Made by a program: the position numbers and the translations under genes
From: an uncultured Xanthobacteraceae bacterium
GTDB taxonomy: Bacteria; Pseudomonadota; Alphaproteobacteria; Rhizobiales; Xanthobacteraceae
Direction: 5' to 3'
Length of the DNA stretch: 7,637 nt
Assembly: GCA_955652195.1 (NCBI GenBank)
Contig: CATPBC010000432.1
Span: 1-7,637 of the forward strand
Notes under the pieces: model-generated
The model's database searches: none
Told to the model about the DNA's origin: nothing
What the model saw: the letters and a program-made list of their open reading frames with translations, nothing else
In this document: positions 1-6,109 of the stretch, piece by piece
How positions within the stretch are numbered: the stretch's first letter is position 1
Layout of the letters: every line of letters begins with the position of its first letter

Positions 1-165
1 GCGCGTTCGTTGTCCCGGCAGCGCCTTGCATAGCTTAGCCCCGGTACAAACACCGCAAACCGGATGGTATTTCTCTGCTCGGCGCACCGGAGCCATGTGC
101 TCACCCATGCGCAATGCGGCCCAGCCGCCGTTGCGTGGACCCCTAAGTTCGTTCATGTTCGCGCG

Positions 166-714
166 ATGACCGGCCAAAATGCCATGCGCAGCGATATCCG
201 GCACAAGCCGATCGCGGCGGCGGTCGGTGAGCAGGCACCACTGAAGCTCGAACAGTTCCTGCCCTATCAACTTAATGTCGTGGCGACTCTGGTCTCCCAG
301 GCGCTGTCGCGTGTTTACGCCCGTCGCTATCGAATCGGGATACCGGAATGGCGCGTGCTGGTCACACTGGGCCAGTTCGGCGTGATGACGGGAAAAGCGA
401 TTGGCGCGCACACGCACATGCACAAGACCAAGGTGTCGCGCTCGGTAGCGCTCCTGGAAAAGCGCAAGCTCATAGCGCGGCGCATCAACCGTGTCGACAT
501 GCACGAATCTTTTCTTTCTCTGACCGCGGCGGGACGCGCGACCTATGAGGAACTTGCGCCTGACGCGCTTGATTTCGCCCGTCGGCTAACGGACATTCTG
601 ACGCCTAACGACCGCGAGGCATTCCATCGCGCCTTGCAACAGATTACTGCACGGTCGGCGGAGCTCGTTGCCGAGGCCATCAAGCAGGACGCCGCCGGCA
701 TGGGGGAAATGTGA
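166..714 (+). CDS. MarR-family winged-helix transcriptional regulator
   Basis: This is a predicted cytoplasmic DNA-binding regulator of 182 residues from the chosen ATG. An N-terminal helical dimerisation stretch (about residues 26-58) is followed by a winged helix: EWRVLVTLGQFG at 61-72, the HTH around 75-103 with the recognition helix near 86-98 (HKTKVSRSVALLE), and the wing at 105-120 ending in the MarR-typical LSLTAAG. The C-terminal helices (125-175) would complete the dimer. The wing reads NRVDMHES where many MarR proteins have D-x-R, so the usual minor-groove arginine seems absent. The frame stays open back to an ATG at 64, but residues from there look unlike any MarR N-terminus. ATGs at 166 or 184 are more plausible, though none has a clear Shine-Dalgarno, so the start is uncertain. 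The stop overlaps the next gene by 4 nt, implying co-transcription with maiA. MarR proteins usually respond to small aromatic ligands, so control of aromatic catabolism is a reasonable inference. Target and ligand are unknown. Confidence 0.88.
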   Translation: MTGQNAMRSDIRHKPIAAAVGEQAPLKLEQFLPYQLNVVATLVSQALSRVYARRYRIGIPEWRVLVTLGQFGVMTGKAIGAHTHMHKTKVSRSVALLEKRKLIARRINRVDMHESFLSLTAAGRATYEELAPDALDFARRLTDILTPNDREAFHRALQQITARSAELVAEAIKQDAAGMGEM

Positions 715-1346
715 AGCTCTATTCCTATTTCCGCTCTTCCGCCGCCTATCGTGTGCGCATCGCTCTCAATCTCAAAGGCATCAGCTATGAGACGGTGCCG
801 GTTCATCTGGTCAAAGACGGCGGCCACAACAAGCTGCCGGAGTTTCGCGCCGTCAATCCGCAGATGCGCGTGCCCGTTCTGGTCACCCCGCGCGGCGACA
901 CTCTAATCCAGTCGCTCGCTATCATCGAATATCTGGATGAAACGCACCCACAGCCTCCGCTATTACCGCAGGACCCGATCGCGCGCGCCCGCGTGCGCGC
1001 GCTCGCCGAGCTCATCGCTTGCGATATTCATCCGCTGAACAATACCGGGCCGCTCCGCTATCTGAAGAACAACATGAGCCAGGAGCAAAGCGCGATCGAC
1101 GCTTGGTATCATCATTGGATCATCGCCGGCTTCGAAGCACTGGAACAGCTGATCACGCCTGGCCCCTATGCCTGCGGGCGCGAAGCGACCCTCGCCGACA
1201 TTTGCGTCGTGCCGCAGGTTAATAATGCACGACGGCTGAAAGTGCCGCTGGAGCGGTTTCCAAAGATCGTCGGCGTCGACCGCGCCTGCTTGGCGCTTCC
1301 CGCCTTCGACCGCGCCCGCCCCGAAAATCAGCCGGATGCCGAATGA
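711..1346 (+). CDS. maiA: maleylacetoacetate isomerase (zeta-class glutathione S-transferase)
   Basis: A cytosolic, glutathione-dependent cis-trans isomerase of 211 residues, the usual family length. The family converts maleylacetoacetate to fumarylacetoacetate in tyrosine/homogentisate breakdown; relatives act on maleylpyruvate in the gentisate route. Residues 1-78 form the thioredoxin-like N-domain, with the zeta-class active-site motif SSAAYRVRIALNLKG at 9-23 (catalytic Ser expected at 9 or 10), the cis-Pro motif RVPVL at 53-57 and the gamma-glutamyl-binding Q67-S68 pair. The helical C-domain (about 84-205) carries the MaiA-typical DIHPLNN at 105-111 and a conserved ADICVVPQ stretch at 162-169. 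The start is GTG at 711, inside the upstream MarR stop (GTGA overlap), with a GGGGGA ribosome-binding sequence at 702-707. This suggests translational coupling. The eukaryotic zeta motif has Cys after the two serines; here it is Ala, as I recall for many bacterial members. Homogentisate dioxygenase and fumarylacetoacetase are not in the window. The exact substrate (maleylacetoacetate or maleylpyruvate) cannot be settled from sequence. Confidence 0.92.
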   Translation: MKLYSYFRSSAAYRVRIALNLKGISYETVPVHLVKDGGHNKLPEFRAVNPQMRVPVLVTPRGDTLIQSLAIIEYLDETHPQPPLLPQDPIARARVRALAELIACDIHPLNNTGPLRYLKNNMSQEQSAIDAWYHHWIIAGFEALEQLITPGPYACGREATLADICVVPQVNNARRLKVPLERFPKIVGVDRACLALPAFDRARPENQPDAE

Positions 1347-1378
1347 GGCGGGAAAGCATCCACACTTTGGTCACCATT

Positions 1379-1397
1379 GCGGCGCTTGATCCGCCGC
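1379..1397 (+). other. small GC hairpin in the maiA-DUF2865 gap
   Basis: A perfect 6-bp inverted repeat, GCGGCG and CGCCGC with a 7-base loop, lies 32 bases after the maiA stop and 25 bases before the next start. No T-run follows, so it is not a classical intrinsic terminator. It may be chance in GC-rich DNA. The rest of the 76-bp gap shows no clear promoter, so the downstream gene could be read through from maiA. Confidence 0.2.
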
Positions 1398-1422
1398 TTC
1401 GCGCAACGGGACTGGGGCAATT

Positions 1423-2634
1423 ATGATCGAGCGCGTGCGCGGATCCACTCACTACGTTTTGCAATTCGGCTTAAAAGTTCATTGGCGGGCGGCCTTGCTT
1501 GCCGCGGTGACCGCATTGATTCCGGTGACGGCAAGCGCGCAGACCATTTCCGCGCCGCAAGGATTCCCAGCACCGCCGCGCCAGCCAATATCGAATTCGC
1601 CGCTGCCCAATCAACCGGCCTCGAATCCGATTTGCGTGCGCCTTGAAAGCCAGCTTGCCGGATTGAACCAAGGCGCCGGCGATCCAGCGCGCGCCGATCA
1701 GATAAGACGTACCGAAGACGCCATCGCCAAACAGCAAGCCGATCTCGACCGCACCGTCGGACAAGCGCACAAAACCGGCTGCGCCGGGCAGGGATTTTTT
1801 GCATTGTTCTCGGCGCTATCGCCACAGTGCGGACCGATCACCTCGCAGATCCAGCAGATGCGCGGCAATCTCGACCGGATGATCAGTGATCTTGAACAGC
1901 TCAAAAACGGCAATACCGGTCAGGAAGGACAACGCCGCGCGCTGATCGGACAATTGGCGCAAAACAATTGCGGCGCGCAATATACTGCTGCCGCCAATTC
2001 ATGGGGCGGACCGCAAGGCTTTTTCGACGCGCTGTTCGGCGGTGGCACGATCGTCAATCCCAGTGGCGATGGCGCGCCCTCCGGCACCTATCACACGGTC
2101 TGCGTACGCGCGTGCGACGGGTTTTATTTCCCGATTTCGTATTCGACAGTACCGAGCCGTTTCGGCGACGACGCCCGTTCTTGTCAGCGATTATGTCCGG
2201 CCGCCGAAGCGGAATTGTACTCCTTCCGCAATCCCGGCGAGAACATGGAGCAGGCAGTCTCGGTCGGCGGGCAGCCCTACACGGCGCTGCCGAACGCCTT
2301 CCGTTACCGTAAGGAGATTACCGCCGGCTGTTCATGCCGGAGGCCCGGCCAGAGCTGGGCTGAGGCGCTCAAGAACGCCGACGATTCAAGCACGCTCGAG
2401 AGCGGCGACATCGTCGTGACCGACCAGAATGCCAAAGCGCTGTCGCAACCGAAACCGCCGGGTAAGCCGACCACATCGGGCGCTGCGGCACAGCCCGGCA
2501 CAGGCGCCAATCCGCCGGCGGCAGCGGCAACGCCAAGCGCAGCCAATGATGCCGGCAAGCGGACCGTACGCACCGTCGGCCCGCCATTCCTGTCTTCGCC
2601 ATCGTCCTCGCAGACCTCGTCGCCGTCGCGCTGA
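1423..2634 (+). CDS. secreted cysteine-rich DUF2865 domain-containing protein
   Basis: An uncharacterised exported protein of 403 residues; I recognise the DUF2865 family but no function is known to me. A signal peptide is visible: a basic N-terminus to R22, a hydrophobic core at 23-35 and a TASA|Q cleavage site after residue 39. The mature part has three regions. First come two helical, coiled-coil-like modules bracketed by cysteines (C71-C120 and C136-C183), each followed by a QGFF(D)ALF motif (123-129 and 198-205). Then comes the conserved core, with CVRAC at 227-231, DGFYFPISY, CQRLC at 254-258, the FRNPGENMEQAVS stretch at 268-280 and CSC at 303-305. Last is a low-complexity Pro/Ala/Ser tail (about 341-403) containing VRTVGPPFL. 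Ten cysteines, all after the signal peptide, suggest up to five disulfides in the periplasm or cell envelope. Start support is modest (GGGG at 1414-1417, upstream of ATG 1423). It is 76 bp from maiA and probably functionally unrelated. Confidence 0.88.
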   Translation: MIERVRGSTHYVLQFGLKVHWRAALLAAVTALIPVTASAQTISAPQGFPAPPRQPISNSPLPNQPASNPICVRLESQLAGLNQGAGDPARADQIRRTEDAIAKQQADLDRTVGQAHKTGCAGQGFFALFSALSPQCGPITSQIQQMRGNLDRMISDLEQLKNGNTGQEGQRRALIGQLAQNNCGAQYTAAANSWGGPQGFFDALFGGGTIVNPSGDGAPSGTYHTVCVRACDGFYFPISYSTVPSRFGDDARSCQRLCPAAEAELYSFRNPGENMEQAVSVGGQPYTALPNAFRYRKEITAGCSCRRPGQSWAEALKNADDSSTLESGDIVVTDQNAKALSQPKPPGKPTTSGAAAQPGTGANPPAAAATPSAANDAGKRTVRTVGPPFLSSPSSSQTSSPSR

Positions 2635-2651
2635 GCGCCTGAAGGACTTAG

Positions 2652-2671
2652 CGGATTTTCTTAGAAATCCG
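2652..2671. terminator. possible bidirectional hairpin between convergent genes
   Basis: A perfect 7-bp inverted repeat, CGGATTT and AAATCCG with a 6-base loop, spans the 26-bp gap between the DUF2865 stop (2634) and the nadE stop codon (2661-2663) and includes the last nadE codons. Its position between two convergent genes fits a shared terminator. The stem is short and only half GC, and no clean T-run follows on either strand, so the call is tentative. Confidence 0.3.
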
Positions 2672-4421
2672 ATGCGCCGGCTTTGGCCATGGCTGCAGTT
2701 TTGCTGATCGTCTGGTCGGGCTGCGGCACCGGCGTACCCGGATCGTGGAACCGATTGACGATCGGATAGCGCCGGTCGCGACCGAAATTCTTCAGCGTCA
2801 CTTTCACGCCGGGCGCCGCCTGCCGGCGCTTGTATTCGGCAAGGTAGAGCATGCGCTCAACCTTCGTCACAACCTCGCGGTCGAATCCCGCGGCGATGAT
2901 GCTGGCGGTGGGTTCCTCGCGCTCGATCAGCGGCTCGAGAATGTGATCGAGCACCTCGTACGGCGGCAGCGTGTCCTGATCAGTCTGATTTTCTCGAAGC
3001 TCCGCGCTCGGCGCGCGCGTCAGCACATTTTGCGGGATCACTTCGCCGGCGGAACCCTTGGCATCGGCCGGTTTCCACAGGTTGCGCAGCCGCGCCAAAC
3101 GATAGACTTCGGTCTTGTAGAGATCTTTGATCGGATTGAATCCGCCGTTCATGTCACCGTACAGCGTCGCGTAACCGACCGACATTTCCGACTTATTGCC
3201 AGTGGTCACGACCATCAAGCTGAACTTGTTCGAGACTGCCATCAAAATCGTACCGCGGGCGCGCGCCTGGAGATTTTCTTCAGTCACGTCGCGCGGCGCG
3301 CCGGCAAAGACTCCGGTGAGCGCCGCTTCGAGCCCGCGCACGGCACTTTCGATCGGAACGATATCGTAGCGGACGCCAAGCGTTCGCGCGATCGCAGCGG
3401 CATCGTCGAGCGATTCCTGCGATGTATAGCGAAACGGCAGCATCAGGCAGCGTACGCGCTCGTGGCCTAGCGCATCGGTCGCCATGGCCGCGCACAACGC
3501 CGAATCGACTCCGCCGGAGAGGCCGATAACGACTCCCTTGAACCGATTCTTCTCGACATAATCGCGCAGCCCTAGCATGCAGGCGGCGTAATCGGCCTCG
3601 TCGGGATCATCAGCACGCGCAATCGGTCCTTGCGTACAGCGCCAGCCGCCGCCGCTGCGAGACCAATGCGTCGTTAAAATGGTTTCCCGGAAAGCCGGCA
3701 ATTGGAACGCGATCGAGCGGTCGGCATTGAGCGCAAACGATGCACCATCGAAGACCAATTCGTCCTGGCCGCCAATTTGATTGACATAGATCAACGGCAG
3801 CCCGGATTGCGCAACGCACTGCACGCTGACATTGAGCCGTGTCTCAGCCTTGTCGCGCCAGTATGGTGAGCCATTCGGCACGATGAGCAACTCGGCGCCG
3901 GTCTCGCTCAGACATTCGACGACATTCTCGTAGTCGCCCCATTCGGTCCAGGTATCCTCGCAGACCGGCAGGCCAAGCCGGACGCCGCGATAACTCACCG
4001 GTCCCGGCAGTGGACCGGAAGCAAAAACGCGCTTCTCATCGAACACGCCGTAATTCGGCAAGTTGACCTTGAAGCGGATCGCCTCGATCTTGCCGCCGGC
4101 GAGCAGCGCATAGGCATTATAGAGCTTGCCATCTTCGACCCAGGGCGTGCCGACAAGCACGGCGGGTCCGTTATCGGCGGTGTCGCGCGCCAGCGCCTCG
4201 ATTGCACAGCGGCAGGCGGCCTGGAATGCCGGCTTGAGCACCAGATCTTCCGGCGGATAGCCGGCGATGAACAGTTCCGAAAAGGCGATCACGTCGGCGC
4301 CGTCTCGCACCGCCTGCATGCGCGCCTTGCGCGCACATTCCAGGTTGCCGGAAATGTCTCCCACCGTGGGATTAAGCTGCGCCACGGCAATGGCAAGACG
4401 ATCGGCGGGACGCTCGTTCAT
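2661..4421 (-). CDS. nadE: glutamine-dependent NAD+ synthetase
   Basis: This cytosolic enzyme makes NAD+ from nicotinic acid adenine dinucleotide with ATP, using ammonia released from glutamine by its own N-terminal domain. It has 586 residues, full length for the two-domain form. The N-terminal nitrilase-type glutaminase domain (about 8-270) has the Glu-Lys-Cys triad: E49 in AFSELFIAGYPPEDL, K118 in RFKVNLPNYGVFDEKR and C154 in GLPVCEDTW. The C-terminal synthetase domain (about 280-565) has the PP-loop SGGVDSA at 302-308, TGNKSE at 407-412 and the GDMNGGFNPIKDLYKT segment at 422-437, plus a late NFGRDRRYPIVNRF stretch. Having both domains means it can use glutamine rather than only free ammonia. 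The ATG at 4421 gives an N-terminus typical of the family (AVAQLNPTVGDI at 13-24), but no good Shine-Dalgarno precedes it. The gene lies 84 bp downstream of the DAHP synthase on the same strand and may share its transcript. All key residues are present. Confidence 0.97.
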   Translation of the reverse strand: MNERPADRLAIAVAQLNPTVGDISGNLECARKARMQAVRDGADVIAFSELFIAGYPPEDLVLKPAFQAACRCAIEALARDTADNGPAVLVGTPWVEDGKLYNAYALLAGGKIEAIRFKVNLPNYGVFDEKRVFASGPLPGPVSYRGVRLGLPVCEDTWTEWGDYENVVECLSETGAELLIVPNGSPYWRDKAETRLNVSVQCVAQSGLPLIYVNQIGGQDELVFDGASFALNADRSIAFQLPAFRETILTTHWSRSGGGWRCTQGPIARADDPDEADYAACMLGLRDYVEKNRFKGVVIGLSGGVDSALCAAMATDALGHERVRCLMLPFRYTSQESLDDAAAIARTLGVRYDIVPIESAVRGLEAALTGVFAGAPRDVTEENLQARARGTILMAVSNKFSLMVVTTGNKSEMSVGYATLYGDMNGGFNPIKDLYKTEVYRLARLRNLWKPADAKGSAGEVIPQNVLTRAPSAELRENQTDQDTLPPYEVLDHILEPLIEREEPTASIIAAGFDREVVTKVERMLYLAEYKRRQAAPGVKVTLKNFGRDRRYPIVNRFHDPGTPVPQPDQTISKTAAMAKAGASDF

Positions 4422-4464
4422 GGCTAAGGTTTAACGCCGGAGGCTGCCGTCCGGCAACGGGGCG

Positions 4465-4491
4465 CCCAGCCCGCAATGCCGTTGCGCTGGG
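4465..4491 (-). terminator. hairpin in the DAHP synthase-nadE gap
   Basis: Downstream of the DAHP synthase stop, CCCAG (4465-4469) pairs with CTGGG (4487-4491) and CGCAA (4472-4476) with TTGCG (4482-4486). This gives a 10-bp stem with a 2-base bulge and a 5-base loop. No U-tract follows on the minus strand, so it may be a transcript-stabilising or pausing structure, or a weak or factor-assisted terminator. Transcription into nadE is therefore not ruled out. No promoter is evident for nadE in the remaining gap. Confidence 0.35.
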
Positions 4492-4505
4492 ACGATAAAG
4501 CCGGC

Positions 4506-5909
4506 CTACAACGCAGCCACGGCCGGAAACGGCTTCGCCTTGGCTTGGCGCTCGGTTTTCAACAGATCGGCCAGCAGAAATGCCAGATCGAGCGACTGCT
4601 CGGCATTGAGCCGCGGATCGCAGACCGTGTGGTAGCGGTCGTTGAGATCCTCTTCGCTGATGGCCCGCGCGCCGCCGGTGCATTCGGTCACATTCTGGCC
4701 GGTCATCTCCAGATGCACGCCGCCGGCGATCGTGCCTTCGGCGGCATGAACTTGAAAGAACGTTCGCACTTCCTTGAGGATCTGATCGAACGGGCGCGTT
4801 TTGTAGCCGGTCACCGATGTGATGGTATTGCCGTGCATTGGATCGCACGACCAAACCACGTGGCGGCCTTCACGCTTCACCGCGCGCACCAAGGGCGGCA
4901 GCAGATCGGCAGCCTTCTCCGCGCCAACGCGGCAGATCAGCGTCAAGCGTCCCGGCTCGTTATCCGGATCGAGAATGTCGATGAGCCGTAACAGTTCATC
5001 CGCCTTCTGCGTCGGGCCGGTCTTCAGCCCGAGCGGGTTCTTGATGCCGCGGCAATACTCGACATGGGCATGATCTGCCTGGCGGGTGCGATCGCCGACC
5101 CACACCATGTGGCCCGACGTGCAGTACCAATCGCCGGTCGTGGAATCGACCCGCGTGAAAGCCTGCTCGTAGCCGAGCAGCAGCGCCTCGTGACTGGTGA
5201 AGAAATCGGTCGTTCGCAGTTCGGTGTGCAGGCTGGGATCGACGCCGCAGGCGCGCATGAATCCGAGCGCCTCGGTGATGTGGTTGGTGAGCTCCTGATA
5301 GCGTTTGGATTGCGGACTGTCCTTGACGAAGGACAGCATCCATTGATGCGCGTTAGCCAGATTGGCGTAGCCGCCGGTGGCAAAGGCGCGCAGCAAGTTC
5401 AGCGTCGCGGCGGACTGGCGATAGGCCTCCAATTGCCGCCGCGGATCGGGCGTGCGTGTTTCGGCAGTGAAATCGGTGCCGTTGATGATATCGCCGCGAT
5501 AGACCGGAAGCTCGACATTGCCGCGCTTCTCGGTCGGCGAGGTGCGCGGCTTGGCAAACTGGCCGGCAATGCGGCCGACCTTGACCACCGGCGAGGCGGC
5601 CGCATAGGTCAGCACCACCGCCATTTGCAGGAACAGACGGAAAAAATCGCGAATGTTGTTCGCGCCGTGCTCGGCGAAGCTTTCCGCGCAGTCGCCGCCT
5701 TGCAACAGGAAGGCGTCGCCCGCGGCAACCTGCGCCAGCGCCTTTTTCAGATTGCGCGCCTCCCCGGCAAAGACAAGCGGCGGGAAAGTCGCAAGCTGCG
5801 CTTCGACCTCGCCGAGCGCTTTGGCGTCGGGGTAATCCGGCATTTGCACGATCGGCTTGGCCCGCCAGGAATCCGGGCTCCATCGCGCCGCATTCAACCG
5901 CCTGGACAT
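4506..5909 (-). CDS. aroG: class II 3-deoxy-7-phosphoheptulonate (DAHP) synthase
   Basis: It catalyses the first committed step of the shikimate pathway, condensing phosphoenolpyruvate with erythrose 4-phosphate to DAHP in the cytosol. The 467 residues match the plant/mycobacterial class II family, not the E. coli AroFGH type. The metal ligands line up with the M. tuberculosis enzyme at an offset of about 10: C74 in QGGDCAES, H359 in CDPMHGN, E401 in GGVHLEMTG and D431 in CDPRLN. PEP-site residues are also present: R113 in [13 protein letters not shown]270 and D273 in [10 protein letters not shown]296 in GLKTGPT and R327. The start at 5909 is favoured by GGAG at 5918-5921, 8 bases upstream, and by the family-like beginning [11 protein letters not shown]. 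The frame extends 36 codons further to a TTG at 6017, but that part looks non-coding. The symbol is nominal, since class II enzymes are variously named. Feedback behaviour cannot be read from sequence. It probably has its own promoter in the 197-bp gap below gor. Confidence 0.96.
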   Translation of the reverse strand: MSRRLNAARWSPDSWRAKPIVQMPDYPDAKALGEVEAQLATFPPLVFAGEARNLKKALAQVAAGDAFLLQGGDCAESFAEHGANNIRDFFRLFLQMAVVLTYAAASPVVKVGRIAGQFAKPRTSPTEKRGNVELPVYRGDIINGTDFTAETRTPDPRRQLEAYRQSAATLNLLRAFATGGYANLANAHQWMLSFVKDSPQSKRYQELTNHITEALGFMRACGVDPSLHTELRTTDFFTSHEALLLGYEQAFTRVDSTTGDWYCTSGHMVWVGDRTRQADHAHVEYCRGIKNPLGLKTGPTQKADELLRLIDILDPDNEPGRLTLICRVGAEKAADLLPPLVRAVKREGRHVVWSCDPMHGNTITSVTGYKTRPFDQILKEVRTFFQVHAAEGTIAGGVHLEMTGQNVTECTGGARAISEEDLNDRYHTVCDPRLNAEQSLDLAFLLADLLKTERQAKAKPFPAVAAL

Positions 5910-6106
5910 TAAACTATCTCCGTTTCCGCGCTCCCAAGGCGCCCAACAAAAGGCTCTCAATGGGGTGCGCGGCTCCAATCGCCCCGACTGCCGCCGCTGA
6001 CTAGCACAACCTAGCAAGCTGGCGACCTAGCGACCGCGATCGGCGCCCTTATACACGGGCATGCCGAACCGCGACAGTACGCGACGACAGGCTGCGATTT
6101 AATTAA
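5910..6106 (-). promoter_or_regulatory. leader/promoter region of the DAHP synthase gene
   Basis: This 197-bp gap between gor and the DAHP synthase is the longest non-coding stretch in the window. On the minus strand it contains TATAAG (plus positions 6048-6053), a 5/6 match to a -10 box. A weak CTGTCG lies 18 bases upstream (6072-6077) as a possible -35. Transcription from there would give a leader of roughly 130 nt ending in the GGAG ribosome site at 5918-5921. The region also holds the CTAG repeat cluster listed separately. I find no convincing leader peptide rich in Trp, Phe or Tyr codons, so classical attenuation is not supported. Confidence 0.4.
6000..6031. repeat. cluster of CTAG-centred short direct repeats
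   Basis: Three CTAG-containing words fall within 32 bases: ACTAGC at 6000-6005, ACCTAGC at 6009-6015 and ACCTAGC at 6025-6031. The two 7-mers are exact copies 16 bp apart; the third copy lacks one base and its CTAG is 10 bp from the next. CTAG is generally a rare tetranucleotide in proteobacterial genomes, so the cluster stands out. It lies in the likely transcribed leader of the DAHP synthase gene, just downstream of the TATAAG box, where a regulator could bind. No specific regulator can be named. Confidence 0.4.
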
Positions 6107-6109
6107 CTA
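6099..6109 (-). other. three-frame stop at the end of gor
   Basis: The gor stop codon TAG is followed directly by the palindrome TTAATTAA (6099-6106). On the minus strand this puts stop codons in all three reading frames within 11 bases. An AT-only 8-mer is unusual against this GC-rich background. It would block any read-through or frameshifted ribosome, but no other role is evident. Confidence 0.35.

Noticed and set aside
41..63. CCGGT/ACCGG inverted repeat with a 13-base spacer, considered as a MarR operator
   Set aside because: The 5-bp arms are too short and GC-rich to distinguish from chance, and no clear promoter was found in 1-165. It would need comparison with orthologous upstream regions.
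64..165. N-terminal extension of the MarR protein from the ATG at 64
   Set aside because: The extra 34 residues (several Cys and His, no helical pattern) do not resemble MarR N-termini and there is no ribosome-binding sequence. ATGs at 166 or 184 fit better.
2745..3470. A 241-codon plus-strand open frame opposite nadE
   Set aside because: It is antisense to the NAD+ synthetase domain, and its composition is that of a shadow frame.
5064..5912. A 282-codon plus-strand open frame opposite the DAHP synthase
   Set aside because: It is a mirror frame of a well-conserved enzyme, with no ribosome site and no recognisable domain.
6000..6015. Trp-repressor operator reading of the paired CTAG sites
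   Set aside because: The classical operator has CTAG cores 8 bp apart in a palindrome. Here they are 10 and 16 bp apart as direct repeats, and TrpR is not expected in this group.
5910..6017. N-terminal extension of the DAHP synthase from a TTG at 6017
   Set aside because: The ATG at 5909 has GGAG at good spacing and a family-like N-terminus, whereas the extension is Arg-rich and lacks a ribosome site.
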